DNA from: Paulinella micropora
Taxonomy: Eukaryota; Cercozoa; Imbricatea; Euglyphida
Assembly: GCA_009731375.1 (NCBI GenBank)
Contig: BJOX01000266.1
Span: 398,937-462,936 of the forward strand
Reading direction: 5' to 3'
DNA: 64,000 nt
Every line of letters starts with the position of its first letter. Within the stretch, counting starts at the first letter, position 1. The notes under the pieces are model-generated. The model saw nothing but the letters and a program-made list of their open reading frames with translations, ran no database searches and was not told where the DNA came from. The translations under genes were made by a program, and so were the position numbers. Positions 27,315-37,665 of this stretch are shown here, one piece after another.

Positions 27315-27382
27315 GTAGGGACACCCTACGACCCGACTTTTTTGGTGAAGCTTTTTTTTCAAAAAAGGTTCCTATATATAAG
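27315..27382 (-). promoter_or_regulatory. Leader with hairpin upstream of basic protein (element 2)
   Basis: Minus-strand order: TATATATAGG, AACCTTTTTTGAAAAAAAAG, CTTCACCAAAAAAGTCGGGT, then GTAGGGTGTCCCTAC (27,315-27,329) touching the ATG. This is the clearest instance of the shared leader and matches the MCP leader of element 1. Confidence 0.7.
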
Positions 27383-27409
27383 TTCTAAAATAAATAAATA
27401 ATAATAAAA

Positions 27410-28231
27410 TTACTTTAAACGAATATTGAAGTTCTTTCGTAATTCATCAGACACCGCATCCACATACAAAAAGTTAAACCTCTCTTTCGTCGCCTCGTGA
27501 TATTTTTGAATGAAGTAGTCTAAATCATAACCGAGGTCCAAATGTTTATACACGAGTTCAATTTTATCCTGAGACTGACCAGGAAAAATAAGAAGGTAGT
27601 CTAGCTGTTTAATCGCCTCAGGTCGTAAGTCGTTTAGGTATTGCGAGCTCATAATCACCTTTGACTTGTAGTGTCTATTTTTTTTCAGCAGGTCGCTCAC
27701 GGACTTATCCCTTAAACCACTACCCAAATCATCTAACACAAAAACGACTTCTGGTGTTATGTATTTGCTCGGTCTTTCTGCTGGTGCTTGTCCCTGCTTC
27801 TTCTTTTCCTCTTTACCAAAATAAAGAAACTTCGGCTTTGGTTCTTCTTTCTCGTCTTGAACAATCTCGCCTTCTTCTTGCTCCTCGTCTGGCTTGTTGA
27901 GCTTGTCTAACTCATAGTCTATGACACTGTATCCATCCGTTTTCAAATATGTGCATATAGCCATCGGGTTTCCCTTCTTCTTGAAGTGCTTAACCATTTC
28001 TTTGTAAATATGGTCCTTGTGTATCGTGCTGGCTATAATAACAATCCTTGTTTTTCTGTCCGTCGTTCGTTTCAGGATTTCAAACAGTGCCGTTGTTTTT
28101 CCTGATTTCTTACGAGCGATCGCGAATATATTGGCATACGGTTAATCAAATAACTTATATCCTTTTGCCAACTTGTCTCCATCTCCGTTTTGCTTGACTG
28201 GTCTAACTCGTATATCATTAATTTTCTCCAT
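27410..28231 (-). pseudogene. A32-type packaging ATPase, nonsense mutation (element 2)
   Basis: Full-length homologue of the element 1 ATPase with ARKKSGKTT, VVFVLDDLGSG and KVIMSSQYLNDLRPE. Codon 30 is TAA (28,142-28,144) where element 1 has GAA (FDEPYANIF). No ATG follows until after Walker A, so reinitiation would give an inactive protein. The rest of the frame is open, suggesting a recent loss. Confidence 0.82.
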
Positions 28232-28245
28232 CGTTTATATAAATA

Positions 28246-28617
28246 TTAAGCCAAAAATTCCAAACAAATAACAATTCTTCCAGCTAGTTGGTCAGTTTCA
28301 ATACTGCCATTGTCCGTTTTAAGCACTCTAAAACTGTATTGTCCATCGGCCCAATTAATAATACCTAAGTTATAGCTGAGATTGGAAATGTTTGCAGTGT
28401 TGCTATCAGCGAATGTGCCGATAATCCCAATGCGGTCCATATAAAGGATTTTTGTTTTCGTCTCCGATGTATCATTCATATAGTGGATAAACTTAACATT
28501 CATTCTAGTCGGTGTAAAGTTCAATTTAATGGTTTTGTCAAATGTCTTGCTACCATTAACCCCTCCTGGAAAATCATTACTTAGAAAAATAATCTTTTGG
28601 AATTTATAGTCTGCCAT
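28246..28617 (-). CDS. Conserved 123-aa protein of unknown function (element 2)
   Basis: Intact homologue of the protein at 8,204-8,566, with three extra residues (GVNG) near position 16. It keeps MNVKFIHYMND, KILYMDRIGIIGTFAD and RIVICLEFLA. Divergent from the 87-aa relic with start codons almost touching. Confidence 0.7.
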   Translation of the reverse strand: MADYKFQKIIFLSNDFPGGVNGSKTFDKTIKLNFTPTRMNVKFIHYMNDTSETKTKILYMDRIGIIGTFADSNTANISNLSYNLGIINWADGQYSFRVLKTDNGSIETDQLAGRIVICLEFLA

Positions 28618-28621
28618 AGTG

Positions 28622-28872
28622 ATGCCCTCTATACTAATCTTTATAAACTTTTTATTAATTAATATTTCTGCTCGGACTGCCTGCGATTTCTATTCACGGG
28701 TCAGTGTTAAAAAAATGAAAGTTGTGTTTATTGTATTCAAAAAGGAATAGAAACAAAATTTAAATGTGTGTATAAACCTTTTAGTGATTGGTGTGTTAGT
28801 TTTGATGAAGCCATTCCGCTAATCTGTGCTGGTGATGCTTCTTGGTATAAAACTCAACTATATGAATGCTAG
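28622..28872 (+). pseudogene. Secreted cysteine-rich protein, single-base frameshift (element 2)
   Basis: Matches the 87-aa gene at 8,572 from the hydrophobic leader through YEC, but has 7 instead of 8 A residues in the run after FYSRVS, giving a 251-base non-triplet length. One T also replaces a codon near the former CVWC motif. A homopolymer sequencing error is possible for the indel. Confidence 0.65.
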
Positions 28873-28926
28873 TAGGGGCAAGCCCCTACAACCCCGCAGT
28901 GGGGTTCGAAAGGGGTATCCCCTTTC
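28872..28926. repeat. Triple GC-rich hairpin between convergent genes (element 2)
   Basis: Three consecutive palindromes: GTAGGGGCAAGCCCCTAC, AACCCCGCAGTGGGGTT and GAAAGGGGTATCCCCTTTC. They fill the gap between the cysteine-rich relic and the 115-aa relic. In element 1 the two genes overlap here and nothing is inserted. They might also terminate transcription from both sides. Confidence 0.75.
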
Positions 28927-29273
28927 ATTTCTTACTTGAAGAAGGTGGTGGAAGGCATATTCCAATCAATAGTGTTAAAATACCTACATAAGTATTGGCT
29001 GTCTCGCACGGTAAGTTCTTTTCAGACAACCTCACGATACAAAGGGTTATAATAGCGATAATGATACCCATTTGAAATAAGTATTTAATAAGTCGGCTGT
29101 CAGTTGGTCTGTTCTTTATACAACAACAATTCCAGTTATCTTCTAATTCGTGCTCTACTTTTTTTTTCTTCATTCTTCAACGAAATGTCCAAAACACGAT
29201 TTTTCAACTCTGGTGTTAGTTCGCCATCTGCCATATCAATGAGTGGAGGTGGAGGGTGTAATCTAGGGGGCAT
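28925..29273 (-). pseudogene. Small membrane protein, single-base frameshift (element 2)
   Basis: Homologue of the 115-aa protein at 8,821-9,168. One extra T (9 instead of 8) in the run encoding EEKKVEHE shifts the frame, making the gene 349 bases. Both hydrophobic segments and the CCC motif are otherwise preserved. Confidence 0.7.
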
Positions 29274-32200
29274 TGTTACGGATTTCTGCTAATTGGTTTT
29301 TTAAATCGGCTATATCATTAGTTAGATTATTATTTTGCTTTTCTAAATAAATCACCTTTTCTGATAATTGTTGAACCGCTTTAATTAACGGGGCGATAAA
29401 CTCGGAATAACCTATACCATAACCGACATCACCACTATCAACACATTTAACATTTTCTGGATTAACACTCACACCTTTCAATTCGCATTCTTTTCTTTGC
29501 TTTGGACACGGAACCATAATTGTTTCTTTTATAAAACCACCAAAATCTAGCATATCCATTTCTGTTAGTATGTCCTCTAATTCCTGTGCTATTAAGCCAG
29601 TCCTACATTTCTTGTTGTCATCAATCATACGATAACAGACTGGATTTAACTTATTAATAAAATCTAAGCCTAAACACTCTTTTATATCTTCTTTTTTTAG
29701 TCTATCTGAATATACGATAGGACTAGCCAATACCCATAACTGACCATCGCTCGCTCTTAATGACATTAAAACAGTATTTGCACTATTCTCCCATATGAAC
29801 CCACTCGTTGAAGAATTATTCACTCTAAATATAATAGCATAAGAAGTTAATCCTCCGCCTCCTCCTGCTGGTGCTGTTCCTGTTCCACTTAATGCTTTAT
29901 TTGTCCCAGACTGAGACATATAAATCCCCCACGCTGGATCAGCAGTATCCCATACAAATATTCCGCGGCTACCACCCCCGTCTGTTTGTCCTTGAATTCC
30001 TATTTTCGCTCCATTATTAGTTGTGGTTGTTAGCACCCCAGAGTATGTAATTCCCGCACTAGCCGTTATCAATCCTTTTGTCCATAAAGTCCCATTGAGT
30101 CCATTCAACGACATCAACAATTGCTCTGCTGAATTCTCCCATATACAACCCATTGTAGAATCATTAGCAACCCTAAACCGAAAACTATACGAACTAAAAT
30201 CATTTCCAGAAACCGCCAAACCATTTGCCAAACTTCTAGCGTTTCCAACTCCGCCAGATGCTGCATTAATCCCCCAACTTGTATAAGTCGTATCCCATAG
30301 AAATATTCCTTTTGCATTTGTTCCGTCCGTTAGTCCCTGAATTCCTATTTTTGCCCCGCTGGCATTCGTTACTGACGTTAGTGTGCCAGTGTATGTAATC
30401 CCAGCATTTGCAGTTATTAATCCACTCGCCGTTATTGCCTTTGTTGTTAATAAGCCTGCTGTATCAATAGATATCGCCTCTGTCATCGTTATAGACTGCC
30501 CGAGTGTTCCGCCATTTTTATAATTAAAACTTAGTTTGTTTAAGTATTTCGCTATTTGAAATTTGAAGAAGTGTTAGAAGATAATATGCTCGTCCCGTTG
30601 TAATAACAATCAAAATATAAATTGATATTGTCGTGTGCCCAGTTTAATAATTGAAATGTTGGATAAGCATCCGCCGTTGTTATTGCTTGTAAGTGTGCCC
30701 CTCCGATATTACCAGCCGTCCCGTATAATTCTAAGCCCCCTGTCGCCCCATTCACTGATTTTTCCTATAATTATTGGTCTGCTTATCGATGATGTTAGTG
30801 ATGTTGTTATTTTGTCGCTTACCGTTAATGTTGTCGTAGTCATACCAGCAGTTGCCGTTAATGTAGTTCCCGTTATTGTTCCACCATTTGTTATGTTGTT
30901 TGAGTTCATATCCAAAGCACCATAAAATCGCATACCGCCAGCATTGTTCAAACGGACAATGTCAGACGAAGCACTTTTATTATCCAAAAGTTTTGAAATA
31001 TAAAGTCCCGCCCCTTTTACATCAAATGCTACATTCGTGAATACATAAGCTCTTTGGTCTGCGGTTCCACTTGTAGCAGTATTTAGAGTAAATAAGAAAT
31101 ATTGATAATCACCTGTCTGTGAAAAGAATATATCTCCTCCATTTTGGTTTAATATCCTCGCCCCATTATATGTTATATTTCCACCATTAATGATAGTTTG
31201 ATTATTAAAATCTGCATTGTTAGTTAGAGTTAGATATTTTATCACAGTGCTCGCCCCATTAAATGTTTTACTTCCTGTTATGGTTTGGTCTGTTGTTAGT
31301 TTCACACAACAGACCAAACCACAACAGGAAGTAAAACATTTAATGGGGCGAGCACTGTGATAAAATATCTAACTCTAACTAACAATGCAGATTTTAATAA
31401 TCAAACTATCATTATATGTTACATTTCCACCATTAATGATAGTTTGATTATTAAAATCTGCATTGTTAGTTAGAGTTAGATATTTTATCACAGTGCTCGC
31501 CCCATTAAATGTTTTACTTCCTGTTATGGTTTGGTCTGTTGTTAGTTTCACACAACAGACCAAACCACAACAGGAAGTAAAACATTTAATGGGGCGAGCA
31601 CTGTGATAAAATATCTAACTCTAACTAACAATGCAGATTTTAATAATCAAACTATCATTATATGTTACATTTCCACCATTAATGATAGTTTGATTATTAA
31701 AATCTGCATTGTTAGTTAGAGTTAGATATTTTATCACAGTGCTCGCCCCATTAAATGTTTTACTTCCTGTTATGGTTTGGTCTGTTGTTAGTTTCACACA
31801 ATTGTCATCCAGATATTGTCTATTTACCGCTTCATTCGCATTTTGTGGTGCTCCTAGATTAACAATCCGACTACTATTACAATCTAAGCAAGTAGCATTA
31901 AACCACGAAACAATTGTCCCATCAATAATAAAACTTATTTTTTTCGCAGAAATTTCAAAGTTGTAATATGTTGCAGTTTTCATATCCAAACTAGCAATTG
32001 ACCCGATATTACTTGTAGAATTGAAAACGATGAATGTTCCCTTTGTTGTTGAATTGATTGAATTTCCAGTAATTTCAACACCACTGCTATATGTCTTAAT
32101 TCCTGCTATGGTTTGGTTTCCTGTTAGTTTCACATTTTGCCCGTCTAATGTATCCACATAACTTTTGTTTGCTCCGTCCGTTGTTGCTGATGGTGTGGCT

Positions 32201-33300
32201 AAGTTTGTTATGTTGTTGTTATTCAAATTGAGTGTAGTGCCAGTTGCGGTTATAATTAAAGTATTACCCGAATATAACTCTACATACGAACCAGTTATTT
32301 GTATCGGATACCAAGTCGCTGTTGCTGTTTTTTGTGCTGCAATCATTCCTATTTTTGTATCAAATGCTATACCGATGCCATCAAAAGTAGTAGGATTGGA
32401 CGAACCACTTACTTCTAAAGTTGATGTAAATTTTTTGTTTCCTGCTATGGTTTGGTCTCCTGTTAGTTTAACCACCGAAGTATCAAGAACTGAAACATCC
32501 ACACCATCAACAAGATTAACATTTGTTATGCTTGGACTTTTCATATCAATACCCGCACTAGCATTTATTATACTGCTGAATGTTTTGGTTCCTCCTATGG
32601 TTTGGTCTCCTGTTAGTTTAACCACCGAACCATCAACTGCTAGACTGTGGCTAACTATGCTTCCACTCGCTGACACTTTATCATTATTGTTTTGATGCTC
32701 AAATATCCATTCATCAACATCTTTGGTATTTAGTAAATTAACTCCTGTTATATTCTTCCTTCCCATACTAATATTGCAGAATTCATCAACATTTATCGGA
32801 AAGATTTTATTTACCCAGTTTATTGAGTTATATGTTAGATAGCTATTTATCGCCACTGGTGCTGTAATGACTACATCAGAGAGTGTGTCAATTGAACCGA
32901 GGGCGGTATTTTTCCATTTCCCTTCTACATCGTTGTAAGTTAAGTATTGTCCGCTCGCTTGTGCGAATATGTTTGTGTCTATCAGATTATAAAGGCTGGT
33001 TTGGTGCGGATTACTTGTATTCGAGCGGTGTTGAGTTGAGGCTTTAACCTCGTCGTTGTCCCTCACTCGTTGCTCTGTATAGTATAAATGGCTTCATTCT
33101 TTAATGTCTGTTGTTGATTTGGTAGATAATCTCGCATCGAATCGGCCGTCAGTGTAATAAAGATTTACAGGGTCAGCATCTTCTGGCACCCTATCTGTGT
33201 TTAAGCCAATAATATTAGTGTTGGTAAGGTCTAATTTTTTTATATCTAGTGAGTCCACCGCAATTTCAGACAAGCCTAAGAGCGACTTATATTGACTCAT
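29263..33300 (-). pseudogene. Giant S74 fibre protein, rearranged and broken (element 2)
   Basis: The N-terminus MSQYKSLLGLSEIAVDSLDI begins at 33,300; a TGA at about codon 69 replaces the glycine of DIKEGTNLYY. Middle repeats of the TGDQTI...KTF type follow. At 31,189-31,800 the gene contains a 246-bp unit repeated with alternating inverted segments, which destroys the frame, and another break lies near 30,490-30,760. The C-terminal part is open and holds the S74 chaperone (SDRLKKEDIKECLGLDFINK, RTGLIAQELEDIL) plus the complete coiled-coil tail KVIYLEKQNNNLTNDIADLK, showing what element 1 lost. Confidence 0.82.
31189..31800. repeat. Alternating direct/inverted 246-bp repeat in fibre gene
   Basis: A segment F (starting AATGATAGTTTGATTATT) occurs at 31,189, 31,435 and 31,681, a period of exactly 246 bp. 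Between successive F copies lies its near-perfect inverse (about 31,308-31,412 and 31,550-31,660), giving F-I-F-I-F. Each F-I pair is a palindrome with arms of about 105 bp. Confidence 0.9.
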
Positions 33301-33383
33301 TGAACCAAAACCTGTGGAGGTGTATATTTAGGATAATAATTAATCAGAATAAAAATTATTTTTGGTTAGATATACAACCGAGA

Positions 33384-33827
33384 ATGCAGAGAGGTAATAG
33401 AGAGATTACCATAAAGAACCTTGAAAAAGCGACTGTAATGAAGAAGCAATATGCTAGGCAGAGAAAGCTGAGAGTGCTAGGGAACTACTTGCTGAGGAAG
33501 ATGCTAAGAATGTGAAAGAAATGACCAATGACGAAAAGATGGACCACATTACTAAGAAGCAGTTGGCGAAGGATATGATTGATGGGCGGGACGGTGAGAT
33601 AAGTGAGGAAAGCAGTGAAAGCGATGAAGAGGTTGAACACGACTTTGCTGATATCGTCGGCCCAACGGGTTGCGGGTATGAAACTTAAAACCAAACAGAA
33701 GAAGGCGAAGAAAGTTGTAAAAAAGAAAGTGGAAGAAGATATTGATGATAGCGAATCTGAGGAAGAAGAACAGCCTAAGAAAGGAGGGAAGAAGAATAGC
33801 TGTGTTAGCGTAAATGTTTATAACTAA
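33384..33827 (+). pseudogene. Highly charged protein, frameshifted (element 2)
   Basis: Starts MQRGNREITIKNLEK and is recognisable by RQRK, acidic SEESSESDEEVEHD, and the basic KTKQKKAKKVVKKK block, all shared with the gene at 12,955. At least two frameshifts (near 33,470 and 33,655) break it. The following 92-aa gene of element 1 is missing; about 190 bp of AT-rich sequence lead to the integrase relic. Confidence 0.7.
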
Positions 33828-34022
33828 TAACCAGATAAACCAAAAAAAGAAAACAATGATACATCTAAAATTTTCTTAAGTTTTGAAATTTTTGAAAAAG
33901 TTTCACAAAACCTTTTGCTGAAAGATTTTTTAAATCTTTCAATATATACTTTATGCAAGACTTATTATTTACTCTTTTATATATCGTGATAAGCTACCTT
34001 CCTATTTTAGTCACATATAGCA

Positions 34023-35007
34023 ATGGATCATAAGCATATAGCCGCTAACTCACAACTGGAAGAAACTCCAGGCAAAAACGAAGAATTTGAAAAACAGAAA
34101 ATTGAAGAGGCTTCTGAAATACACCATCAATCTAAGATCCCTAAAAAATGGAATACTATACTAGCCCCTGAACCTGAACCATTAAGCCAAGTGTTTATTG
34201 ATCTTATATGGATATGTCTAAAATAGCTAGTAAGAAAGGAAACCAAAACTACAATTTTGGTTTAGTAATGATTGATGTTTATTCACGTCGTGGTTGGATT
34301 GAACAGATCAAAAATAAAACAACCAGTGAAGTATTAGAGGATTAAAGAAAGTGCCTAAACCTAAAAGGATTACATCAGACAATGGTAGTGAATTTAAAGG
34401 ACAAACCGCCGAATACTTTAAATAAAACGGAATTCAACATATAACGAATGAAGTTGGTATCCACCGAACTATGTGTATAGTTGACAGATTTATTAGAACA
34501 ATAAGGAACGATTTAAATTTTATGTGGGAAGTTAATGATGATTTTATTTGGTTTCCTTACATTTATGAAATTGTGGAAAATTATAATAATACATTCCGTA
34601 ATACAATAAAGCTACACCTATGGAAGTTTATCATGGTAAAAAGAAAAATAATCAAGAAATATACAGAGCTGGTCTTATCAATAAATTTCCTAAGGGATCA
34701 ACAGTAAGAAAAGAACTAGAAATAACTGTTTTTTCTAAGGGTGATGTTTAGTATTCAAAAAAAGTATATACTGTTAAAGGCAGGAAAGGTTTTAAGTTGA
34801 TACTTGGTGAAAACGAACTAGTCAGTCCTCAACAATTATTAAAATCTAAAATGAACGAACAACAACCGGAAGAAATTAAACTTCAATTAGCTGATAACGT
34901 CAAGGAAGCAACTAAGGAAAAGAAGACATGGCAGTAACTGAAAAAAGAAAGTATTGACAGCAATAATATAAGAACTAGCAAAAGAGAAAAAAGAAAGCTG
35001 AAAAGTT
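34023..35007 (+). pseudogene. rve integrase, heavily degraded (element 2)
   Basis: Reads MDHKHIAANSQLEETPGKNE, then KKWNTI, FIDL and, after a frameshift near 34,208, DMSKIASKKG and FGLVMIDVYSRRGW. A second frameshift lies near 34,345; then ITSDNGSEFKGQTAEYF, a stop, CIVDRFIRTIRN (again Asp at the third catalytic position), YNNTFRNTIK, another break, and the SH3-like end with ELVSPQQLLKSK. At least three stops in all. It is much more diverged from the element 1 integrase than the structural genes are from each other. Confidence 0.8.
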
Positions 35008-35029
35008 AAATTTGTAATTAATCACTTGA

Positions 35030-35345
35030 TAAATCAATTCCTTTCATATCTAGTTCGTGATGGACTGATTTAAGATGTCTATTTTATACATTCTGGTAGT
35101 TTCATATCCACATTAACATATACATTTGTTCTTCATCCATTCCTTGTTATATTCATTTTTGTATTGTTTTTTATTTTGTTTAACTCGTTCGTCATTATAT
35201 TTTTTCCAAACTTCATATTTAGATAGTATGTTTTGTTTATAAAATTTATTTGATTCTTCTATGCTTGTTCTTCGTTTCTTTTTCCAAATTGTGAAAAATA
35301 TAATCTTTTCTTTTTAATTTTCACTTCTTCATTCCATTACAATAT
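35030..35345 (-). pseudogene. AP2-like/zinc-finger relic beside right terminus
   Basis: Read on the minus strand this gives FTIWKKKRRTSIEESNKF, LSKYEVWKKYNDERVKQNKK and NKCIC, aligning with the pseudogene at 15,512 (FTIGKRRTQEQAMEEAKK, SKYDEWK). Stops and shifts occur in the finger region. With its mirror position to the left copy it may be the remnant of longer terminal inverted repeats that once included the gene. Confidence 0.5.
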
Positions 35346-35467
35346 CACTTTCAGTTTTTTTTGCCTGATTATATACATTCCTCCCTTGGATATCCTGATA
35401 GGTTGCTCTTTTGTGTCTGTTATTTTATATAAGATATTGTTTTATGTATTTAATATGAAATTACAAA

Positions 35468-35824
35468 TTTATTTGGCAGTTGCCATTTTGTCCCGTGCGG
35501 GCCGGCAGGTGTGTGTCTCTGTGCCGGGGGGTGTCTGCTCTGAAAAGTGTGCAGAAGTGCGACAAAAAATTGAAACTAACGACAGAGAAAAAAAGTTAAA
35601 AAAAATCAGGAAAAGCATGAAAGCACGCAAAGGATCAACGCACGCTTTCGTGTTTTTTGTGTGAGCTGAAGTATTGGCTGATGAATTTTATTTTACTTTT
35701 GTTTTTGGTTCCTGGCTCAATTTCCTTTTTTGTCTGTTGCAGTTTTGTCCCTGCGGGCCGGCCGGTGTGTGTCTCTGTGGTGGGGTGGGGTATGTCTTGA
35801 AAATTTGTGACCAAGTGCGACACT
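35468..35824. repeat. Right inverted terminal repeat of element 2
   Basis: Complement of 15,164-15,430. Two modules with GCGGGCCGGC and GTGTGTGTCTCTGTG end in AGTGCGAC (35,563 and 35,822). It is about 90 bp longer than the left copy because of an insertion at 35,563-35,645 (GAAACTAACGACAGAGAAAA), which resembles the 50-bp unit of element 1's terminus. Confidence 0.85.
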
Positions 35825-36500
35825 ATATTACTTTGCATGCATATGTAAATGTATGTATACATGCTTTGCGTACGTAAAGTCCTCAAGTAGTAGTAGTAGT
35901 TTAATAGGAAAGCAGTCGTCTTTACGGAAACTATCAAAAGCACCTAAGTGAGGGAGGATGGTTGGCTGGTGCCACCTGACAGCTTTGCCTTGAGGGGCTG
36001 CGCGGAGGGGCCTGACCAGTTGTGCAAAAAAAATCGGTTAATACGGTATCCTTGTCGCAAAATAAAAAATATTGGGTGTCAGCATGTCTGTGCATCTGTC
36101 TGTGCCTCTTCTGGGCGAAGGAAACAGCCTCAGACCCCGCTCCAGCCGATCCATACGAAAAACCCTTCGTAAGTAATATTATCTAATATAACCTGTTTCA
36201 CTCTGCAAAAGCAAGCACGTGCGCTTCATTTTGCAACGCAATTTAGACAGGTTGTGCAAATTCCTGCGGATGTCAGAGTATATTTGACGTACTGAATGAG
36301 GATATCAAGGATTAACGTTCCCGGACCAAGAATAGTGTCACAATTAACCTTCCCGGACAAATAGTGTCATCATAAGAAGACTATCATATTTCAAATTCCT
36401 AGCCTAAATACCATTCCCTAATAACACAGTCATCATATGCAAAATTACCTGCATATATACAATCATTCCCTAACAGCACCCACAATAACACATACCTAAC
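35825..36500. other. Host flank, mostly unique sequence
   Basis: Base composition changes from the AT-rich element. It contains no convincing ORF. A direct repeat of a short phrase (TCCCGGACCAAGAATAGTGT and TTCCCGGACAAATAGTGTCA) lies at about 36,320-36,365. Confidence 0.5.
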
Positions 36501-36507
36501 GACCACT

Positions 36508-36702
<195 letters not shown>

Positions 36703-36887
36703 GCCTAGGCCTTCGGTTTAATGAAGTTAACAATTTAACCTCTGGTCGATCCATACAAATCGTTAGCTCAAGAGCTATTGATTTAACTAGATGGTGACCT
36801 ACGTCTCAAGTTATTAAAGGTAATGAGAAATTATCAAAATATTAAAGTATAAAAATAAAATGACTTAGATTGAAAATATTAAAATAA

Positions 36888-36925
<38 letters not shown>

Positions 36926-36936
36926 TAATAATAAAT
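36703..36936. other. Unique spacer followed by (ATA)n
   Basis: About 185 bp of AT-rich unique sequence with no ORF, then an (ATA)n tract (about 36,888-36,933). Confidence 0.6.
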
Positions 36937-36988
36937 ATACTACTACTACTGCTACTACTGCTACTACTACTACTACTACTACTACTAT

Positions 36989-37087
<99 letters not shown>

Positions 37088-37161
37088 GACTACTACGACT
37101 ACTACTTCTACTTCTACTACTACTACTACTACCACCACCACCATCACCACTCCTCCTCCTC

Positions 37162-37213
<52 letters not shown>

Positions 37214-37277
37214 TACTACTACTACTACTACTACCGCTACTACTACTACTAGTACTACTATTACAAGTACTACTACA

Positions 37278-37335
<58 letters not shown>

Positions 37336-37386
37336 GTACTACTAGTACTACTAGTACTACTAGTACTACTACTACTACTACTACTG

Positions 37387-37485
<99 letters not shown>

Positions 37486-37609
37486 ATTAACTTATTACTA
37501 CTTATTAACTTATTACTACTACTACTACTACTGCTACTACTACTACTACTACTACTACCACTACTACTACTACTACTACTTATTAACTTATTACTACTTA
37601 TTAACTTAT

Positions 37610-37665
<56 letters not shown>

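Larger units (their letters stand above)
15164..35824. mobile_element. Polinton/Maverick-type element 2, decaying
   Basis: A 20.7-kb element bounded by inverted terminal repeats, with gene order AP2-like relic, 97-aa ORF, protein-primed PolB, lipase, ExoX-like, concanavalin-like protein, MCP, penton, protease, basic protein, ATPase, small proteins, fibre, charged protein, integrase, AP2-like relic. It is colinear with element 1 and closely similar to it through the structural genes but more diverged in the integrase. Polymerase, integrase, ATPase, protease, penton and fibre carry stops or frameshifts, so it looks non-autonomous. Some single-base homopolymer indels could be sequencing errors; the nonsense substitutions and lost start codons are harder to explain that way. 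I could not define a target-site duplication. Confidence 0.9.

Noticed and set aside
28925-29273. Treating the 82-aa downstream frame of the membrane protein in element 2 as a complete gene
   Set aside because: It starts in the middle of the homologous protein, after an extra T; the upstream part remains in another frame, so it is a frameshifted copy.
24000-33100. Recoding of TGA as glycine or another amino acid
   Set aside because: Element 1 has normal glycine codons at the same places and uses TGA as a stop (for example the ExoX-like gene), and element 2 also has TAA/TAG stops and frameshifts, so decay is simpler.
15164-35824. Six-base target-site duplication around element 2
   Set aside because: I compared the bases just outside both GTGCGAC ends and found no convincing six-base direct repeat; the exact ends are uncertain.
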